Shown: positions 17,153 through 27,028 of the stretch, in pieces
Layout: each line of letters begins with the position of its first letter
How positions within the stretch are numbered: the first letter of the stretch is position 1
DNA from: Hallella seregens ATCC 51272
GTDB taxonomy: Bacteria; Bacteroidota; Bacteroidia; Bacteroidales; Bacteroidaceae
DNA length: 64,000 bases
Assembly (NCBI RefSeq): GCF_000518545.1
Contig: NZ_JADU01000016.1
Coordinates: 1 to 64,000 of the forward strand
Direction of reading: 5' to 3'
Notes under the pieces: generated by a model
Told to the model about the DNA's origin: nothing
What the model saw: only the letters and a program-made list of their open reading frames with translations
Databases searched by the model: none
Translations under genes and position numbers: made by a program

Positions 17153-17968
17153 ATGAAGAAAACGCTATATAGCAAGTTTGACAAGAAAGAGATTACCGCA
17201 TTGCCACAAGTCTCTTTTCCCGGACGCATCATCTCCATCATCTCTCCCGGAGAGACGGAAAAGGCTGTGAACTATCTGCTTTCGAGCGATATTCTTGGTG
17301 TAGATACGGAAACAAAACCTGCCTTTCATCGTGGAGAACAACATCAAGTGGGCTTGTTGCAGGTGTCTAATCGTACCACCTGTTTCCTCTTCAGACTCAA
17401 TCTTACGGGTATCACCCCCGCCATCAAACGCTTGCTGGAAGACACCAGTGTCAAGAAAGTGGGCCTGTCATGGCATGATGACCTAAGAGGGCTTCAGGCA
17501 AAAGAGCCTTTTGCACCAGGCTTGTTCATAGACCTTCAAGACATGGTGCCACAGATGGGAATCGAAGATCTGAGCTTGCAGAAACTCTATGCCAACTTCT
17601 TTGGGCGGAAAATATCCAAGCGGCAACGATTGTCCAACTGGGAGGCTCCCATACTCGATGAAAGGCAGAAGCAGTATGCAGCCATTGACGCCTGGGCATG
17701 TATCCATCTGTATGAGGAGATCGTCAGGCTTGAGAAAACACATGATTACGAACTCGTTGTCGTACCAGAGCCGGAGTCTGCTACGCCCAAGGCAAGGGCA
17801 AGAGCAACAGGCAAGGATAAGGCGGAGGTTCATCAATCCAAGAAAACAGCGCGAAAGCCAAGGGTAAAAAGTCGGAAGAAAGTCAATTCGGCTGCAAAAA
17901 CAAACAAAAAGACTGCAAGGAAGAAAGCAGAATTATCAAACCAAGAAAACAAGGATACTCATGTATAA
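17153..17968 (+). CDS. 3'-5' exonuclease (RNase D-like) with a lysine-rich tail
   Basis: 271 residues. The DEDD exonuclease domain starts around residue 45 with D51 and E53 (GVDTETKP) and ends with YAAIDAWACIHLYEEI, the DEDDy-type last motif. Residues beyond about 210 are rich in Lys, Arg, Ala and Ser, and look disordered and nucleic-acid-binding. It probably trims RNA or DNA 3' ends. Its stop overlaps the next start by 8 nt. The HRDC domain of true RNase D is missing. Confidence 0.9.
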   Translation: MKKTLYSKFDKKEITALPQVSFPGRIISIISPGETEKAVNYLLSSDILGVDTETKPAFHRGEQHQVGLLQVSNRTTCFLFRLNLTGITPAIKRLLEDTSVKKVGLSWHDDLRGLQAKEPFAPGLFIDLQDMVPQMGIEDLSLQKLYANFFGRKISKRQRLSNWEAPILDERQKQYAAIDAWACIHLYEEIVRLEKTHDYELVVVPEPESATPKARARATGKDKAEVHQSKKTARKPRVKSRKKVNSAAKTNKKTARKKAELSNQENKDTHV

Positions 17969-19142
17969 AATCATTTATCTAAAACGAGGAAAGGAAGAAT
18001 CTTTATTGCGTTTTCACCCTTGGGTGTTCTCCGGAGCCATTTTGCGAGCAGACGAGGGCATCGAAGAAGGTGAAATTGTAAGAGTATCCACTGCCGACGG
18101 CGATTTCATCGCCGTCGGCCATTACCAAATTGGCAGTATTACGGTTCGGGTGCTCTCTTTCCGCGATGTCGTGATTGATGAGGATTTTTGGACAAGCCGC
18201 CTGTCTTCCGCCTTGCTTATGCGTCAGCGCATAGGTATTGCAGACAATCCGCAGAACAACACTTATCGGTTGGTACATGGCGAGGGCGACCTGCTTCCGG
18301 GGCTGGTAATCGACTGTTACGGCACTACGGCCGTGATGCAGGCCCACAGTGTGGGCATGCACCTGTGCCGCAAGCAGATTTGCGAAGCCCTGCTCAAGGT
18401 GATGGGCCCTCGTATTCAGCATGTCTATTACAAGAGTGAGACAACGCTTCCCTATAAAGCCCAGCTCAATCAAGAAGACGGTTTTATCTTCGGTTCCACC
18501 GAGGACAACACGGCAGTGGAGAATGGTCTCAGATTCCATGTGGACTGGTTGCGGGGGCAGAAGACCGGCTTCTTTATCGACCAAAGGGAAAACCGGGCGC
18601 TGCTGGAATCGTATTCCCGAGACAAACGGGTGCTCAACATGTTCTGTTACACGGGTGGCTTTTCGGTTTACGCCATGCGTGGAGGGGCACAACTGGTGAA
18701 TTCCGTGGACAGCAGTGCCAAGGCCATCGAGCTCACCAATCGTAATGTTGGCTTGAATTTCCCCGGAGACGGACGTCATGAGGCATTCTGTGACGATGCG
18801 TTCAAGTATCTTGATGCCAATAACGACAAGTATGACTTGATTGTTCTCGACCCGCCGGCATTTGCCAAGCACCGTGGTGCCCTGCATAATGCTTTGAAAG
18901 GATATACGCGTTTGAATGTTAAGGGAATGGAACGGATTAAGCGCGGAGGCATTCTCTTTACTTTCAGTTGTTCGCAAGTGGTGACGAAAGACAATTTCCG
19001 CAATGCTGTCTTCACCGCGGCTGCCCAGGCAGGAAGAAAGGTCCGCATCCTGCACCAGCTTCACCAACCTGCCGACCATCCCATCAACATCTACCATCCA
19101 GAGGGAGAATATCTCAAAGGATTGGTGTTGTATGTGGAATAA
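17961..19142 (+). CDS. Class I rRNA methyltransferase of the RlmI family
   Basis: 393 residues, the RlmI length. An N-terminal PUA domain (residues 1-75) precedes a Rossmann methyltransferase: QKTGFFIDQRENR, MFCYTGGFSVYAMRGGA, then LIVLDPPAFAKH and LFTFSCSQ. RlmI makes 5-methylcytosine at position 1962 of 23S rRNA; this protein is a likely functional equivalent. It overlaps the exonuclease gene by 8 nt and is followed 13 nt later by tilS. Confidence 0.93.
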   Translation: MYKIIYLKRGKEESLLRFHPWVFSGAILRADEGIEEGEIVRVSTADGDFIAVGHYQIGSITVRVLSFRDVVIDEDFWTSRLSSALLMRQRIGIADNPQNNTYRLVHGEGDLLPGLVIDCYGTTAVMQAHSVGMHLCRKQICEALLKVMGPRIQHVYYKSETTLPYKAQLNQEDGFIFGSTEDNTAVENGLRFHVDWLRGQKTGFFIDQRENRALLESYSRDKRVLNMFCYTGGFSVYAMRGGAQLVNSVDSSAKAIELTNRNVGLNFPGDGRHEAFCDDAFKYLDANNDKYDLIVLDPPAFAKHRGALHNALKGYTRLNVKGMERIKRGGILFTFSCSQVVTKDNFRNAVFTAAAQAGRKVRILHQLHQPADHPINIYHPEGEYLKGLVLYVE

Positions 19143-19155
19143 AAATCGTTTCACG

Positions 19156-20499
19156 ATGATTTTCTCCGATTCCATCGAAAGCTATATTCGCCGTCATGAC
19201 TTGCTGCGTCATGACGGTTTTTACGTCGTTGCACTCTCCGGCGGGGCGGACAGCGTTGCGTTGCTGCGAGTTCTCCTGGCATTGGGGTATCGGGTGGAAG
19301 CCGCTCATTGCAATTTTCATCTTCGTGGAACGGAGAGCAATCGAGACGAAGCTTTCTGCGTGGCATTGTGTGAAAGTCTGCATGTAGGTTTGCACCGGGT
19401 TCATTTCGAGACAGAAGTCTATGCCCAGGCACACGGAGTATCCGTTGAGATGGCTGCCCGCAACTTGAGGTATCGCTATTTTGAACAGTTGCGGCAGGAC
19501 ATTCAAGCCAATGCCGTGTGCGTGGCCCACCATAGCGACGACCAAGTGGAGACCATTCTCTTGCATCTTTTACGAGGCACCGGGCTTGCCGGGTTACAGG
19601 GAATGAAGCCGCGTAACGGAACCGTCGTCCGGCCATTGCTGTCGGTGTCGCGCCAGCAAATCCTCGACTATCTTACAGGGCTCTCCCAATCGTATGTGAC
19701 AGACAGCACAAATCTGGAAGACAACGTGAAGCGCAACAAGTTACGTCTTCGTGTTCTTCCCTTGCTCGAAGAGATAAACTCATCGGCCAGAGAGCATATC
19801 CTGCACATGTCCGAGCACCTGCAAGAGGCGGCGGCCATCGTAGATCATGCCGTATCGGATGTTCTCAAGGCGATTCGATTGGACGGTGACGGCTATGATT
19901 TAAGGCGTTTGGCCTCCTACCCCGCCCCACACTATGTGCTGTGGCATTTGCTGCACGGCCGTGGGTTTAACCCAACCCAGATCGATGAAATCGCTCGTCA
20001 CGGACTTGAGCATGGCACGTGGAAGTCGGCAACAACGGTTGTTTTGATCCATCAAGGACAACTTTATATACTGGACAGGGAATCGTGGGAGACCCTGCCC
20101 CCCATGCTTGTCATTCCCGAAACAGGCGTTTATGTTTATCCCGGCGGCACTAAGGGAGAGAGTGAAACCAGATTCCGGCTTTGCGTGGAAGACGTAACAC
20201 CAGATTTCATCATCCGTAAATCGCCGGACGTTGCAGCCGTAGACGCGGCGCGAATACGGTTTCCTTTAACGTTGCGCACGGTGCAAACGGGCGACCGTTT
20301 CAGCCCTTTCGGCATGCGAGGAACCAAGTTGGTCTGTGATTTCCTCAAGGACAGGAAGATTCCTTTCCCGGCACGGCGTCATCAATTGGTGCTGACAGAC
20401 GCACAGGGAAACATCATCTGGGTTGTAGGTCTGCGCATAGACAATCGCTTCGCCATTGTGCCAGGGCGGTCTCAACGTGCCCTGATGATCTCCCGTTGA
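19156..20499 (+). CDS. tilS: tRNA(Ile)-lysidine synthetase TilS
   Basis: 447 residues from the ATG at 19156. The PP-loop SGGADSVALL lies near residue 23, then AHCNFHLRGTESNRDEAFC and VAHHSDDQVETILLHLLRGTG, and a C-terminal domain with GTKLVCDFLKDRKIP. It changes C34 of a minor tRNA-Ile to lysidine so that it reads AUA. It is essential in most bacteria. Confidence 0.96.
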   Translation: MIFSDSIESYIRRHDLLRHDGFYVVALSGGADSVALLRVLLALGYRVEAAHCNFHLRGTESNRDEAFCVALCESLHVGLHRVHFETEVYAQAHGVSVEMAARNLRYRYFEQLRQDIQANAVCVAHHSDDQVETILLHLLRGTGLAGLQGMKPRNGTVVRPLLSVSRQQILDYLTGLSQSYVTDSTNLEDNVKRNKLRLRVLPLLEEINSSAREHILHMSEHLQEAAAIVDHAVSDVLKAIRLDGDGYDLRRLASYPAPHYVLWHLLHGRGFNPTQIDEIARHGLEHGTWKSATTVVLIHQGQLYILDRESWETLPPMLVIPETGVYVYPGGTKGESETRFRLCVEDVTPDFIIRKSPDVAAVDAARIRFPLTLRTVQTGDRFSPFGMRGTKLVCDFLKDRKIPFPARRHQLVLTDAQGNIIWVVGLRIDNRFAIVPGRSQRALMISR

Positions 20500-20574
20500 G
20501 GCCCGTATCTGAAAGATTCTGCTGTTTTTCGCATAATTTAAGCCACAGTATGGCACCGTTTGCGAAATATTCTT

Positions 20575-20582
20575 TATTTTTG
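20575..20582 (+). promoter_or_regulatory. -7 element upstream of the DUF4301 gene
   Basis: TATTTTTG, 40 nt before the ATG. A TTTG lies only 12 nt upstream, which is too close, so only the -7 box is supported. Confidence 0.35.
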
Positions 20583-20622
20583 TTGAGTCAATCATCAATT
20601 CATCTATTTAATCTCAACATCT

Positions 20623-22140
20623 ATGTTTACAGACGCAGACAGAAAACAGATTGAGGGGCGTGGAATGACCATGGCCCAGGTTGAGCATCAGTTGGAGCAG
20701 TTTGCCACTGGATTTCCTTTCCTTCGGATAGAGGCCCCTGCCTCTGTGGGTAAAGGCGTTGTAGCCCCTGACGAGCAAGCCTGTCAGCATGCCGTCAAAG
20801 CATGGGAGGCTTACAAGGCCGAAGGGCACAAGGTGGTCAAGTTTGTACCAGCCTCCGGAGCTGCCAGCCGAATGTTCAAGGACATGTTTGCTTTCCTTGG
20901 CTCCGATTATGATACACCGACAACCGACTTTGAGAAAAAGTTTTTCCAAGACATTCATCAGTTTGCTTTTTACGAGGCCCTGGATGCCCAATGCGTGGCC
21001 AACAATGGCAAGACGATAGACCAGCTCATCGCTTCCGGCCAATTTAAGACGGTTGTCGCCAACATGTTGAACCCCGAGGGACTCAATTATGGACAGTTGC
21101 CTAAAGGTATGCTTCTGTTCCATCAATATGAAGATGGGGCGCGTACACCGATGGAGGAGCATCTGGTGGAGGCAGCCCTCTATGCAGAATCCCAAGGCGA
21201 GGCCTGTGTTCACTTCACGGTTTCTCACGACCATCTGCCCCTCTTTAAGCAACAGGTCGCAGAGAAGCAAGGCGCATACGAAAAGAAGTTTGGCATTCAT
21301 TATCAAATCTCTTTCTCAGAGCAGAAGCCGAGTACAGATACCATTGCCGCCAATCCAGACAACACACCATTCCGCAATGAAAACGGAACGTTGCTGTTCC
21401 GCCCGGGAGGCCACGGCGCGTTGATAGAGAATCTTAACGACATAGACGCTGACATCATCTTCGTGAAGAACATCGACAACGTGGTGCCCGACAGAATCAA
21501 AGGCGACACCGTGAGGTGGAAGCAAATCATTGCAGGGGTGTTGGTGCAGCTGCAACAACAGGTGTTTGAGTATTTGCACGTGCTTGACAGTGGGGCCTAC
21601 AACCATGCCAAGCTCGAAGAAATCATTCGTTTTGTCCAGCGCGAGCTGTGTTGCCGGCATGTGGAGCTCAAGGACCTGGAAGATGCAGAACTCGTAGTCT
21701 ACCTGCGTAAAAAGTTAAATCGCCCCATGCGCGTATGTGGCGTGGTGAAGAATGTGGGCGAACCAGGCGGCGGTCCTTTCATGGCATACAATCCGGATGG
21801 CAGTGTGAGTCCACAGATTCTGGAGAGCAGCCAGATAGACAAGACTAATCATGAATACATGGAAATGTTTGCACATGGCACTCATTTCAATCCTGTAGAC
21901 TTGGTATGTGCTGTAAGGAACTATCAGGGAGAGCATTTCCATTTGCCCGACTATGTGGATGAGCTTACCGGCTTTATCAGTTCAAAGAGCAAGAACGGCC
22001 GCGAACTGAAAGCATTGGAGCTGCCAGGCTTGTGGAACGGGGCCATGAGCGATTGGAATACCATCTTTGTGGAGGTACCTCTTACCACGTTCAATCCTGT
22101 CAAGACCGTCAACGATTTGCTGCGTGATACGCATCAGTAA
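20623..22140 (+). CDS. DUF4301 family protein
   Basis: 505 residues, soluble, no signal peptide. Near the N-terminus VVKFVPASGAASRMFKDMF resembles the phosphosugar-binding loop of nucleotidyltransferases; later GTLLFRPGGHGALIENLNDIDADIIFVKNIDN is strongly patterned. DUF4301 is confined largely to Bacteroidetes and has no assigned function. The loop suggests a nucleotide-sugar or phosphate-binding enzyme; that is inference. It stands alone between tilS and ftsK. Confidence 0.85.
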   Translation: MFTDADRKQIEGRGMTMAQVEHQLEQFATGFPFLRIEAPASVGKGVVAPDEQACQHAVKAWEAYKAEGHKVVKFVPASGAASRMFKDMFAFLGSDYDTPTTDFEKKFFQDIHQFAFYEALDAQCVANNGKTIDQLIASGQFKTVVANMLNPEGLNYGQLPKGMLLFHQYEDGARTPMEEHLVEAALYAESQGEACVHFTVSHDHLPLFKQQVAEKQGAYEKKFGIHYQISFSEQKPSTDTIAANPDNTPFRNENGTLLFRPGGHGALIENLNDIDADIIFVKNIDNVVPDRIKGDTVRWKQIIAGVLVQLQQQVFEYLHVLDSGAYNHAKLEEIIRFVQRELCCRHVELKDLEDAELVVYLRKKLNRPMRVCGVVKNVGEPGGGPFMAYNPDGSVSPQILESSQIDKTNHEYMEMFAHGTHFNPVDLVCAVRNYQGEHFHLPDYVDELTGFISSKSKNGRELKALELPGLWNGAMSDWNTIFVEVPLTTFNPVKTVNDLLRDTHQ

Positions 22141-22166
22141 CCACCAGCTTTTACAATCCATTTGTG

Positions 22167-22204
22167 CATGTCCCCGTCGCTTCATCCGAGGTGGCGGGGA
22201 CATG
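22167..22204 (+). terminator. Hairpin after the DUF4301 gene, possible terminator
   Basis: CATGTCCCCG (22167-22176) pairs perfectly with CGGGGACATG (22195-22204) around 18 nt, beginning 27 nt past the stop. No T-run follows, so termination is uncertain. A weaker 7-bp hairpin follows at 22215-22238. Confidence 0.4.
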
Positions 22205-22273
22205 TGCTTACAGTTGATGGGCAAGGCAAATCCCATCACATGCCAATTTTCAATAAACTATGCCTGATTTTGT

Positions 22274-22304
22274 TTTGCGATTCGACGAAAATCCATTAAT
22301 TTTG
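22274..22304 (+). promoter_or_regulatory. Promoter of ftsK
   Basis: TTTG (22274-22277), 19 nt, TAATTTTG (22297-22304): full consensus. The ATG of ftsK is 30 nt further on. Confidence 0.7.
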
Positions 22305-22333
22305 CAAGGAGAATCAGTAGTTTAAAATTGAGA

Positions 22334-24802
22334 ATGGCAAGAAAGAAAAGCGGGCGTAGGACAAAGAATTTTGGCGAAGCCATCGGCATACGGAATATAT
22401 GGGGCAACGAGACCACAGACTTCTTTTTAGGACTTCTTCTAATGGCATTTGCCATTTACATGGTTATTGCCATGGTGTCCTATCTCTCAACGGGGCAGGC
22501 TGACCAAAGCATGCTCGAGGGAATGCGCCCGGGCGAATGGACTAATACGAATCATGAGTTTACCAATTATTGCGGTTCACTTGGTGCCTTGCTGTCTTAT
22601 TTTCTGATTACTGCCAATTTTGGTCTGCCCTCGTTTCTCATTCCGGCTTTCTTGCTGCTGGTCTCGCTTCAGCTGATGCGGGCATATCGGGTGAATCTGC
22701 TGAAGTGGTTCTTCGGCATGGCTTTGGTTATGGTATGGACATCTGTAACTTTTGCCAAATTCGTAACCCCTTTCATGAGCAACCAAGTTTACAATCCAGG
22801 TGGCAATCACGGGCTTTTTTGCGTTCAGAAGCTGGAGAATCTGATAGGACCTCCGGGCCTCACAGCGGTATTGCTTATCGTGGCACTTGCATTCCTGACC
22901 TATTTGAGTGCGGAGACAATAGAAGTGATTCGCAAGGCCATAAACCCCGTAAGGTATATTACGGATAAGGTGAAACTGACTGTCACCAACCACGAGCATA
23001 CCGAGGAGCATCAGTCTGCAGACGATATATTTGAGGTGCAAGATGACGGCGAACAGGAGGGAGACGCTCAGTCTGACGCCGAAGTATCTCCCACAGTGGT
23101 CGATCTCACCGACATGGCCCAAGCCCACAAGGAACCGGCTGCCAATGTCGCTTCACTTGATCCGGCTGCTGCCAATGCAGGGCATTCCTCCTCCGAGCCA
23201 GAGAATCAACTTGTGGTCGATGCTGTTCACTCTGAAGATTTGGCGGCAGGCAAGGTTCTTGCGGGCGATGACCGTCTGGATACCCCTATCAATCCTTGGG
23301 AACCTTTCACCAAATATAAGTTTCCTACCTGCGAGTTGTTGAAGAAATACAACAACAAACCAGTCATTGACATGGATGAAATCAAGGCCAATAACGCACG
23401 CATTGTAGAGGTACTCAACAGCTTTGGAGTCAAGATTAGCAAAATCAATGCTACGGTTGGCCCCACCATCACCCTTTACGAGATAACGCCGGCCGAGGGT
23501 GTCCGCATCAGCAAGATTCGCGGACTTGAGGCAGATATAGCCTTAAGCCTTTCGGCCTTGGGCATTCGTATTATAGCGCCGATTCCGGGAAAGGGAACCA
23601 TTGGCATTGAAGTGCCGAACAAGAATCCGCAGATTGTGTCAATGGAGAGTGTGCTCAACACCAAAAAGTTCCAGACCACCAAGATGTCCCTTCCCATGGC
23701 TTTGGGCAAGACCATTACCAATGAGGTGTTCATGGTCGACCTGGCAAAGATTCCACACCTGCTTGTAGCCGGTGCCACGGGCCAGGGCAAGTCTGTAGCT
23801 CTCAATGCCATCATCTCTTCCTTGCTTTACAAAAAGCATCCCAACGAGCTCAAGTTTGTATTGGTCGACCCCAAGAAAGTGGAGTTCAGCATCTATAATA
23901 AGATCACGCCTCACTATATGGCGGCCTTGCCCGAGAACGAGGAAGAGCCCATCATCACAGATGTGCAAAAGGTGGTGCGCACGCTGAATTCTCTTTGTAA
24001 ACTGATGGATCATCGTTATGACTTGCTGAAAAAGGCTCAGGTTAAGAAAATAGACGAATACAACGACAAATACATTCATCATCACCTCCGACTGACAGAC
24101 GGGCACGACTATATGCCTTATATCGTGGTGATTATTGATGAGTTTGGCGACCTCATCATGACAGCCGGCAAGGAGATTGAACTTCCCATTCAGCGCATTG
24201 CCCAGCTGGCCCGTGCCGTGGGCATCCACATGATTATTGCCACCCAGCGTCCCACCACCAAGATTATCACGGGCAACATCAAGGCCAATTTCCCTGGTCG
24301 CATGGCTTTCCGCGTTACTTCGCAGATAGACTCTCGTACCATTCTCGATTGTACGGGGGCCGACCAGTTGGTGGGTCGTGGCGACATGTTGTTCCTGGCG
24401 GGTGGAGAGCCGGTGCGCGTCCAGTGTGCTTTTATCGACACACCGGAGATTGAGGCTGTGAACGACTACATAGCCGGGCAGCCGGGCCCTGTCGATTCTA
24501 TGGAGTTGCCCGAACCCGACGACAATAATGGCGGGATGGGAGGAGCCGCCGGAGGTACCGATTCCAAGAGCCTCGACCCGTTCTTCGATGAAGCTGCCCA
24601 CGCCATCGTTATCTCTCAGCAGGGCTCTACCAGCATGATCCAGCGGCGTTTTTCCATTGGCTACAATCGTGCCGGCCGCCTCATGGACCAGTTGGCGAGC
24701 GCCGGTATCGTGGGAGCCGCCCAAGGCTCCAAGCCACGCGAAGTGCTTATTACTGATGAGAACAGCCTGAATGTGCTGCTGAATCAGATTCATGGTAACT
24801 AA
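22334..24802 (+). CDS. ftsK: DNA translocase FtsK/SpoIIIE
   Basis: 822 residues from the ATG at 22334. About four membrane segments lie in the first 200 residues, then an acidic linker rich in Glu, Asp and Ala to about residue 310. The motor follows: alpha/beta domains with Walker A GATGQGKSVALN and Walker B VVIIDEFGDL, then TQRPTTKIITGNIKANFPGR. The C-terminal winged-helix gamma domain (STSMIQRRFSIGYNRAGRLM) reads polarity sequences on DNA. It pumps chromosome DNA through the closing septum and activates XerCD. Confidence 0.97.
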   Translation: MARKKSGRRTKNFGEAIGIRNIWGNETTDFFLGLLLMAFAIYMVIAMVSYLSTGQADQSMLEGMRPGEWTNTNHEFTNYCGSLGALLSYFLITANFGLPSFLIPAFLLLVSLQLMRAYRVNLLKWFFGMALVMVWTSVTFAKFVTPFMSNQVYNPGGNHGLFCVQKLENLIGPPGLTAVLLIVALAFLTYLSAETIEVIRKAINPVRYITDKVKLTVTNHEHTEEHQSADDIFEVQDDGEQEGDAQSDAEVSPTVVDLTDMAQAHKEPAANVASLDPAAANAGHSSSEPENQLVVDAVHSEDLAAGKVLAGDDRLDTPINPWEPFTKYKFPTCELLKKYNNKPVIDMDEIKANNARIVEVLNSFGVKISKINATVGPTITLYEITPAEGVRISKIRGLEADIALSLSALGIRIIAPIPGKGTIGIEVPNKNPQIVSMESVLNTKKFQTTKMSLPMALGKTITNEVFMVDLAKIPHLLVAGATGQGKSVALNAIISSLLYKKHPNELKFVLVDPKKVEFSIYNKITPHYMAALPENEEEPIITDVQKVVRTLNSLCKLMDHRYDLLKKAQVKKIDEYNDKYIHHHLRLTDGHDYMPYIVVIIDEFGDLIMTAGKEIELPIQRIAQLARAVGIHMIIATQRPTTKIITGNIKANFPGRMAFRVTSQIDSRTILDCTGADQLVGRGDMLFLAGGEPVRVQCAFIDTPEIEAVNDYIAGQPGPVDSMELPEPDDNNGGMGGAAGGTDSKSLDPFFDEAAHAIVISQQGSTSMIQRRFSIGYNRAGRLMDQLASAGIVGAAQGSKPREVLITDENSLNVLLNQIHGN

Positions 24803-24858
24803 ATACGCTTGAGAACTGTTTCACAATCTATAATACATTCTTTTAAAAAGATGATGAT

Positions 24859-25467
24859 ATGAAGAAAACATATTTATTGATTTTGTTGTCTTTCATAACA
24901 CTGAGCACGTTTGCCCAGCGGGCAGAAGAGGCGCGAAAGGTGTTGGACAAAACGGCATCCTTTGTGGGCAACCGCGGCGGTGCCACGGCCAATTTCAGCA
25001 TTTCGGGTACCAAAATAAGTTCTGCCTCTGGTACCATTTCCATCAAGGGCAATAAGTTTTACGCCCATACCGGTGACGCTACGGTCTGGTATAATGGAAA
25101 GACACAGTGGACCTATCTCAAGTCTACCAATGAGGTAAATGTCACCACGCCAACCGAGGCCCAGCGCATGCGCATGAATCCCTACACGTTCATCACGATG
25201 TATAAGAATGGCTATGCACTCAGCATGACCCAAAAGGGTACAAACTATCAGGTTCACATGGTGGCTCAAAACAAACAACGCTCGGTGCAGGAAGTTTTTC
25301 TGACTATCGACAGTCGTAGCTATAAGCCAAGCACCATCAAGATGCGCGAGGGGCAGAAATGGATGACTATATCCATCTCCAACTTCCGCACCGGCAAACT
25401 GTCCAATGAACTGTTTGTATTCAAGGCCAAGGACTTCCCCTCGGCCGAAGTCATCGACCTGAGATAA
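24859..25467 (+). CDS. LolA-like outer-membrane lipoprotein carrier protein
   Basis: 202 residues with a signal peptide (MKKTYLLILLSFITLSTFAQ) and a LolA-type half-barrel: TANFSISGTKISSASGTISIKGNKFY, then WYNGKTQWTYL and SYKPSTIKMREG. LolA ferries lipoproteins across the periplasm. It follows ftsK by 56 nt, a linkage often seen in Bacteroidetes. The general LolA/YhbN fold is clear; strict orthology is not. Confidence 0.82.
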   Translation: MKKTYLLILLSFITLSTFAQRAEEARKVLDKTASFVGNRGGATANFSISGTKISSASGTISIKGNKFYAHTGDATVWYNGKTQWTYLKSTNEVNVTTPTEAQRMRMNPYTFITMYKNGYALSMTQKGTNYQVHMVAQNKQRSVQEVFLTIDSRSYKPSTIKMREGQKWMTISISNFRTGKLSNELFVFKAKDFPSAEVIDLR

Positions 25468-25501
25468 GCCTCCGTCCAGTTTCCCACATCAACCCGTCAC
25501 C

Positions 25502-27004
25502 ATGTCCCATTTATCTTTCTATCAGCTCTTCTGCATACTGCGTCACCATCGTCGGATCTCCGAGCGTCGTGATGCTATCTTCGAGTCAAACAAGACTGCC
25601 AAATGGTTGTTAGGCTTTATGATGACATTCATGGTGCTCTACCTGCTGATGTTTGCCGTCATGCTGTCTCTTGGGGCCAACGCATCCAGCAGATATACAG
25701 CTGTCGAGTTTATCATGGGAGCCTCCCCCATTATCATCATGCTTGACTTTTGGGGGCGCTTCGTAGTTCAGCATACACCGGTTCAGCTCATCCGCCCCTA
25801 CATCCTGTTGCCCATTCCACGCTTCGTCTGCATAGACACGTTTCTGATTAATTCCCTCTTGAGTTGGGGCAATCTGCTTTGGTTTGTCCTGTTGGTTCCT
25901 TTCTGTCTCATGTCTGTAATCTTTGGCTATGGGCCGTTTCCGGCTTTGTCTCTGTTGCTTCTTTATTATCTGCTGTTTCTGGCAGACAGCCAATGGTATT
26001 CCATTGCACGCACGTTGATTATCTCTCATCCGTTATGGTGGTTGCTGCCTATGGGTGTCACCGCCCTTGTCGCCCTCCCTCTTCTTCTGGGCAACTGGGC
26101 CTCCTTTTTTAGATTCTATGCCCATACCGGAACAGGATTGGAGCACGGAAATATCATTCCCCACGTCGTTGTTTTGGCCTTGCTGACCACCCTGTTCATG
26201 ATAAACCGTCGATTGCAGTATCAGCAGGTCTGGAAAGAATTGGGGCGTCAGCAGACTTCTACACTCAAGCACGTCAGTCGCTTTTCTTTTTTGGAGCATT
26301 TTGATGTATTGGGAGAATATATTAAGATTGAAATCAAGTCTTTGCTGCGCAACAGAAATCCGAGAAAGAGTTTTCTGATAGCGACTGCCGTGGTTATTTT
26401 CATCAGCTTCATTATTGTCCTGACAGATGTCTACGACACTGCTACCATGACTAATTTCTGGTGTTTCTACAATTTTGCAATTTTCGGAGTAGTCCTGTTG
26501 ATTAAGATTATGGGCTACGAAGGCAACTATATGGACTTGCTCATGATACATCATGAAGAGCTTCTCAAATTGCTGACAGCCAAGTATTACTTTTTCTGCT
26601 CATTGCTTCTGTTGCCCTTTGTGCTTATGCTCCCCATGGTATTTGTAGGCAAATGGAGCATTCTGATGCTGCTGTCCTACGCAGCTTTCACTGCAGGCTT
26701 CCAATATTGCTTGCTCATGCAGGCTGCTGTCTACAACAACAAGAGCATTCCCATGAACGAAAACTTTGTGGGCAAGGGCGGCATCGAGACCAATTACATT
26801 CAGATTGTTGGCGAAATTCTCGCTTTCTTGGTGCCCATGGTCATCATCAGCGTGTTGGAGTTAGTGGTGAGTCCAGTCTACGCCTGGTTAGTCATGATGG
26901 CTATTGGCCTGGGCTTTATTTCTACCCATCGGTGGTGGCTTCGCAGCATCTATCGGCGAATGATGTTGCGTCGATATGCCAATTTGGAGTCCTTTCGCAA
27001 GTAG
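25502..27004 (+). CDS. DUF5687 family membrane protein
   Basis: 500 residues with about 12 hydrophobic segments in two halves separated by a polar stretch near residues 240-290 that contains YIKIEIKSLLRNRNPRKSF. The layout resembles an ABC-2 type permease, and DUF5687 is usually treated as such. No ATPase gene is adjacent, so its partner would lie elsewhere. It follows the LolA-like gene by 34 nt. Confidence 0.7.
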   Translation: MSHLSFYQLFCILRHHRRISERRDAIFESNKTAKWLLGFMMTFMVLYLLMFAVMLSLGANASSRYTAVEFIMGASPIIIMLDFWGRFVVQHTPVQLIRPYILLPIPRFVCIDTFLINSLLSWGNLLWFVLLVPFCLMSVIFGYGPFPALSLLLLYYLLFLADSQWYSIARTLIISHPLWWLLPMGVTALVALPLLLGNWASFFRFYAHTGTGLEHGNIIPHVVVLALLTTLFMINRRLQYQQVWKELGRQQTSTLKHVSRFSFLEHFDVLGEYIKIEIKSLLRNRNPRKSFLIATAVVIFISFIIVLTDVYDTATMTNFWCFYNFAIFGVVLLIKIMGYEGNYMDLLMIHHEELLKLLTAKYYFFCSLLLLPFVLMLPMVFVGKWSILMLLSYAAFTAGFQYCLLMQAAVYNNKSIPMNENFVGKGGIETNYIQIVGEILAFLVPMVIISVLELVVSPVYAWLVMMAIGLGFISTHRWWLRSIYRRMMLRRYANLESFRK

Positions 27005-27028
27005 AAAGGCCCACACTCAGACTTCGAA

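Noticed and set aside
22167..22238. A riboswitch or structured leader for ftsK
   Set aside because: The hairpins lie upstream of the ftsK promoter (22274-22304), so they cannot be in its leader, and no known aptamer motif is seen.
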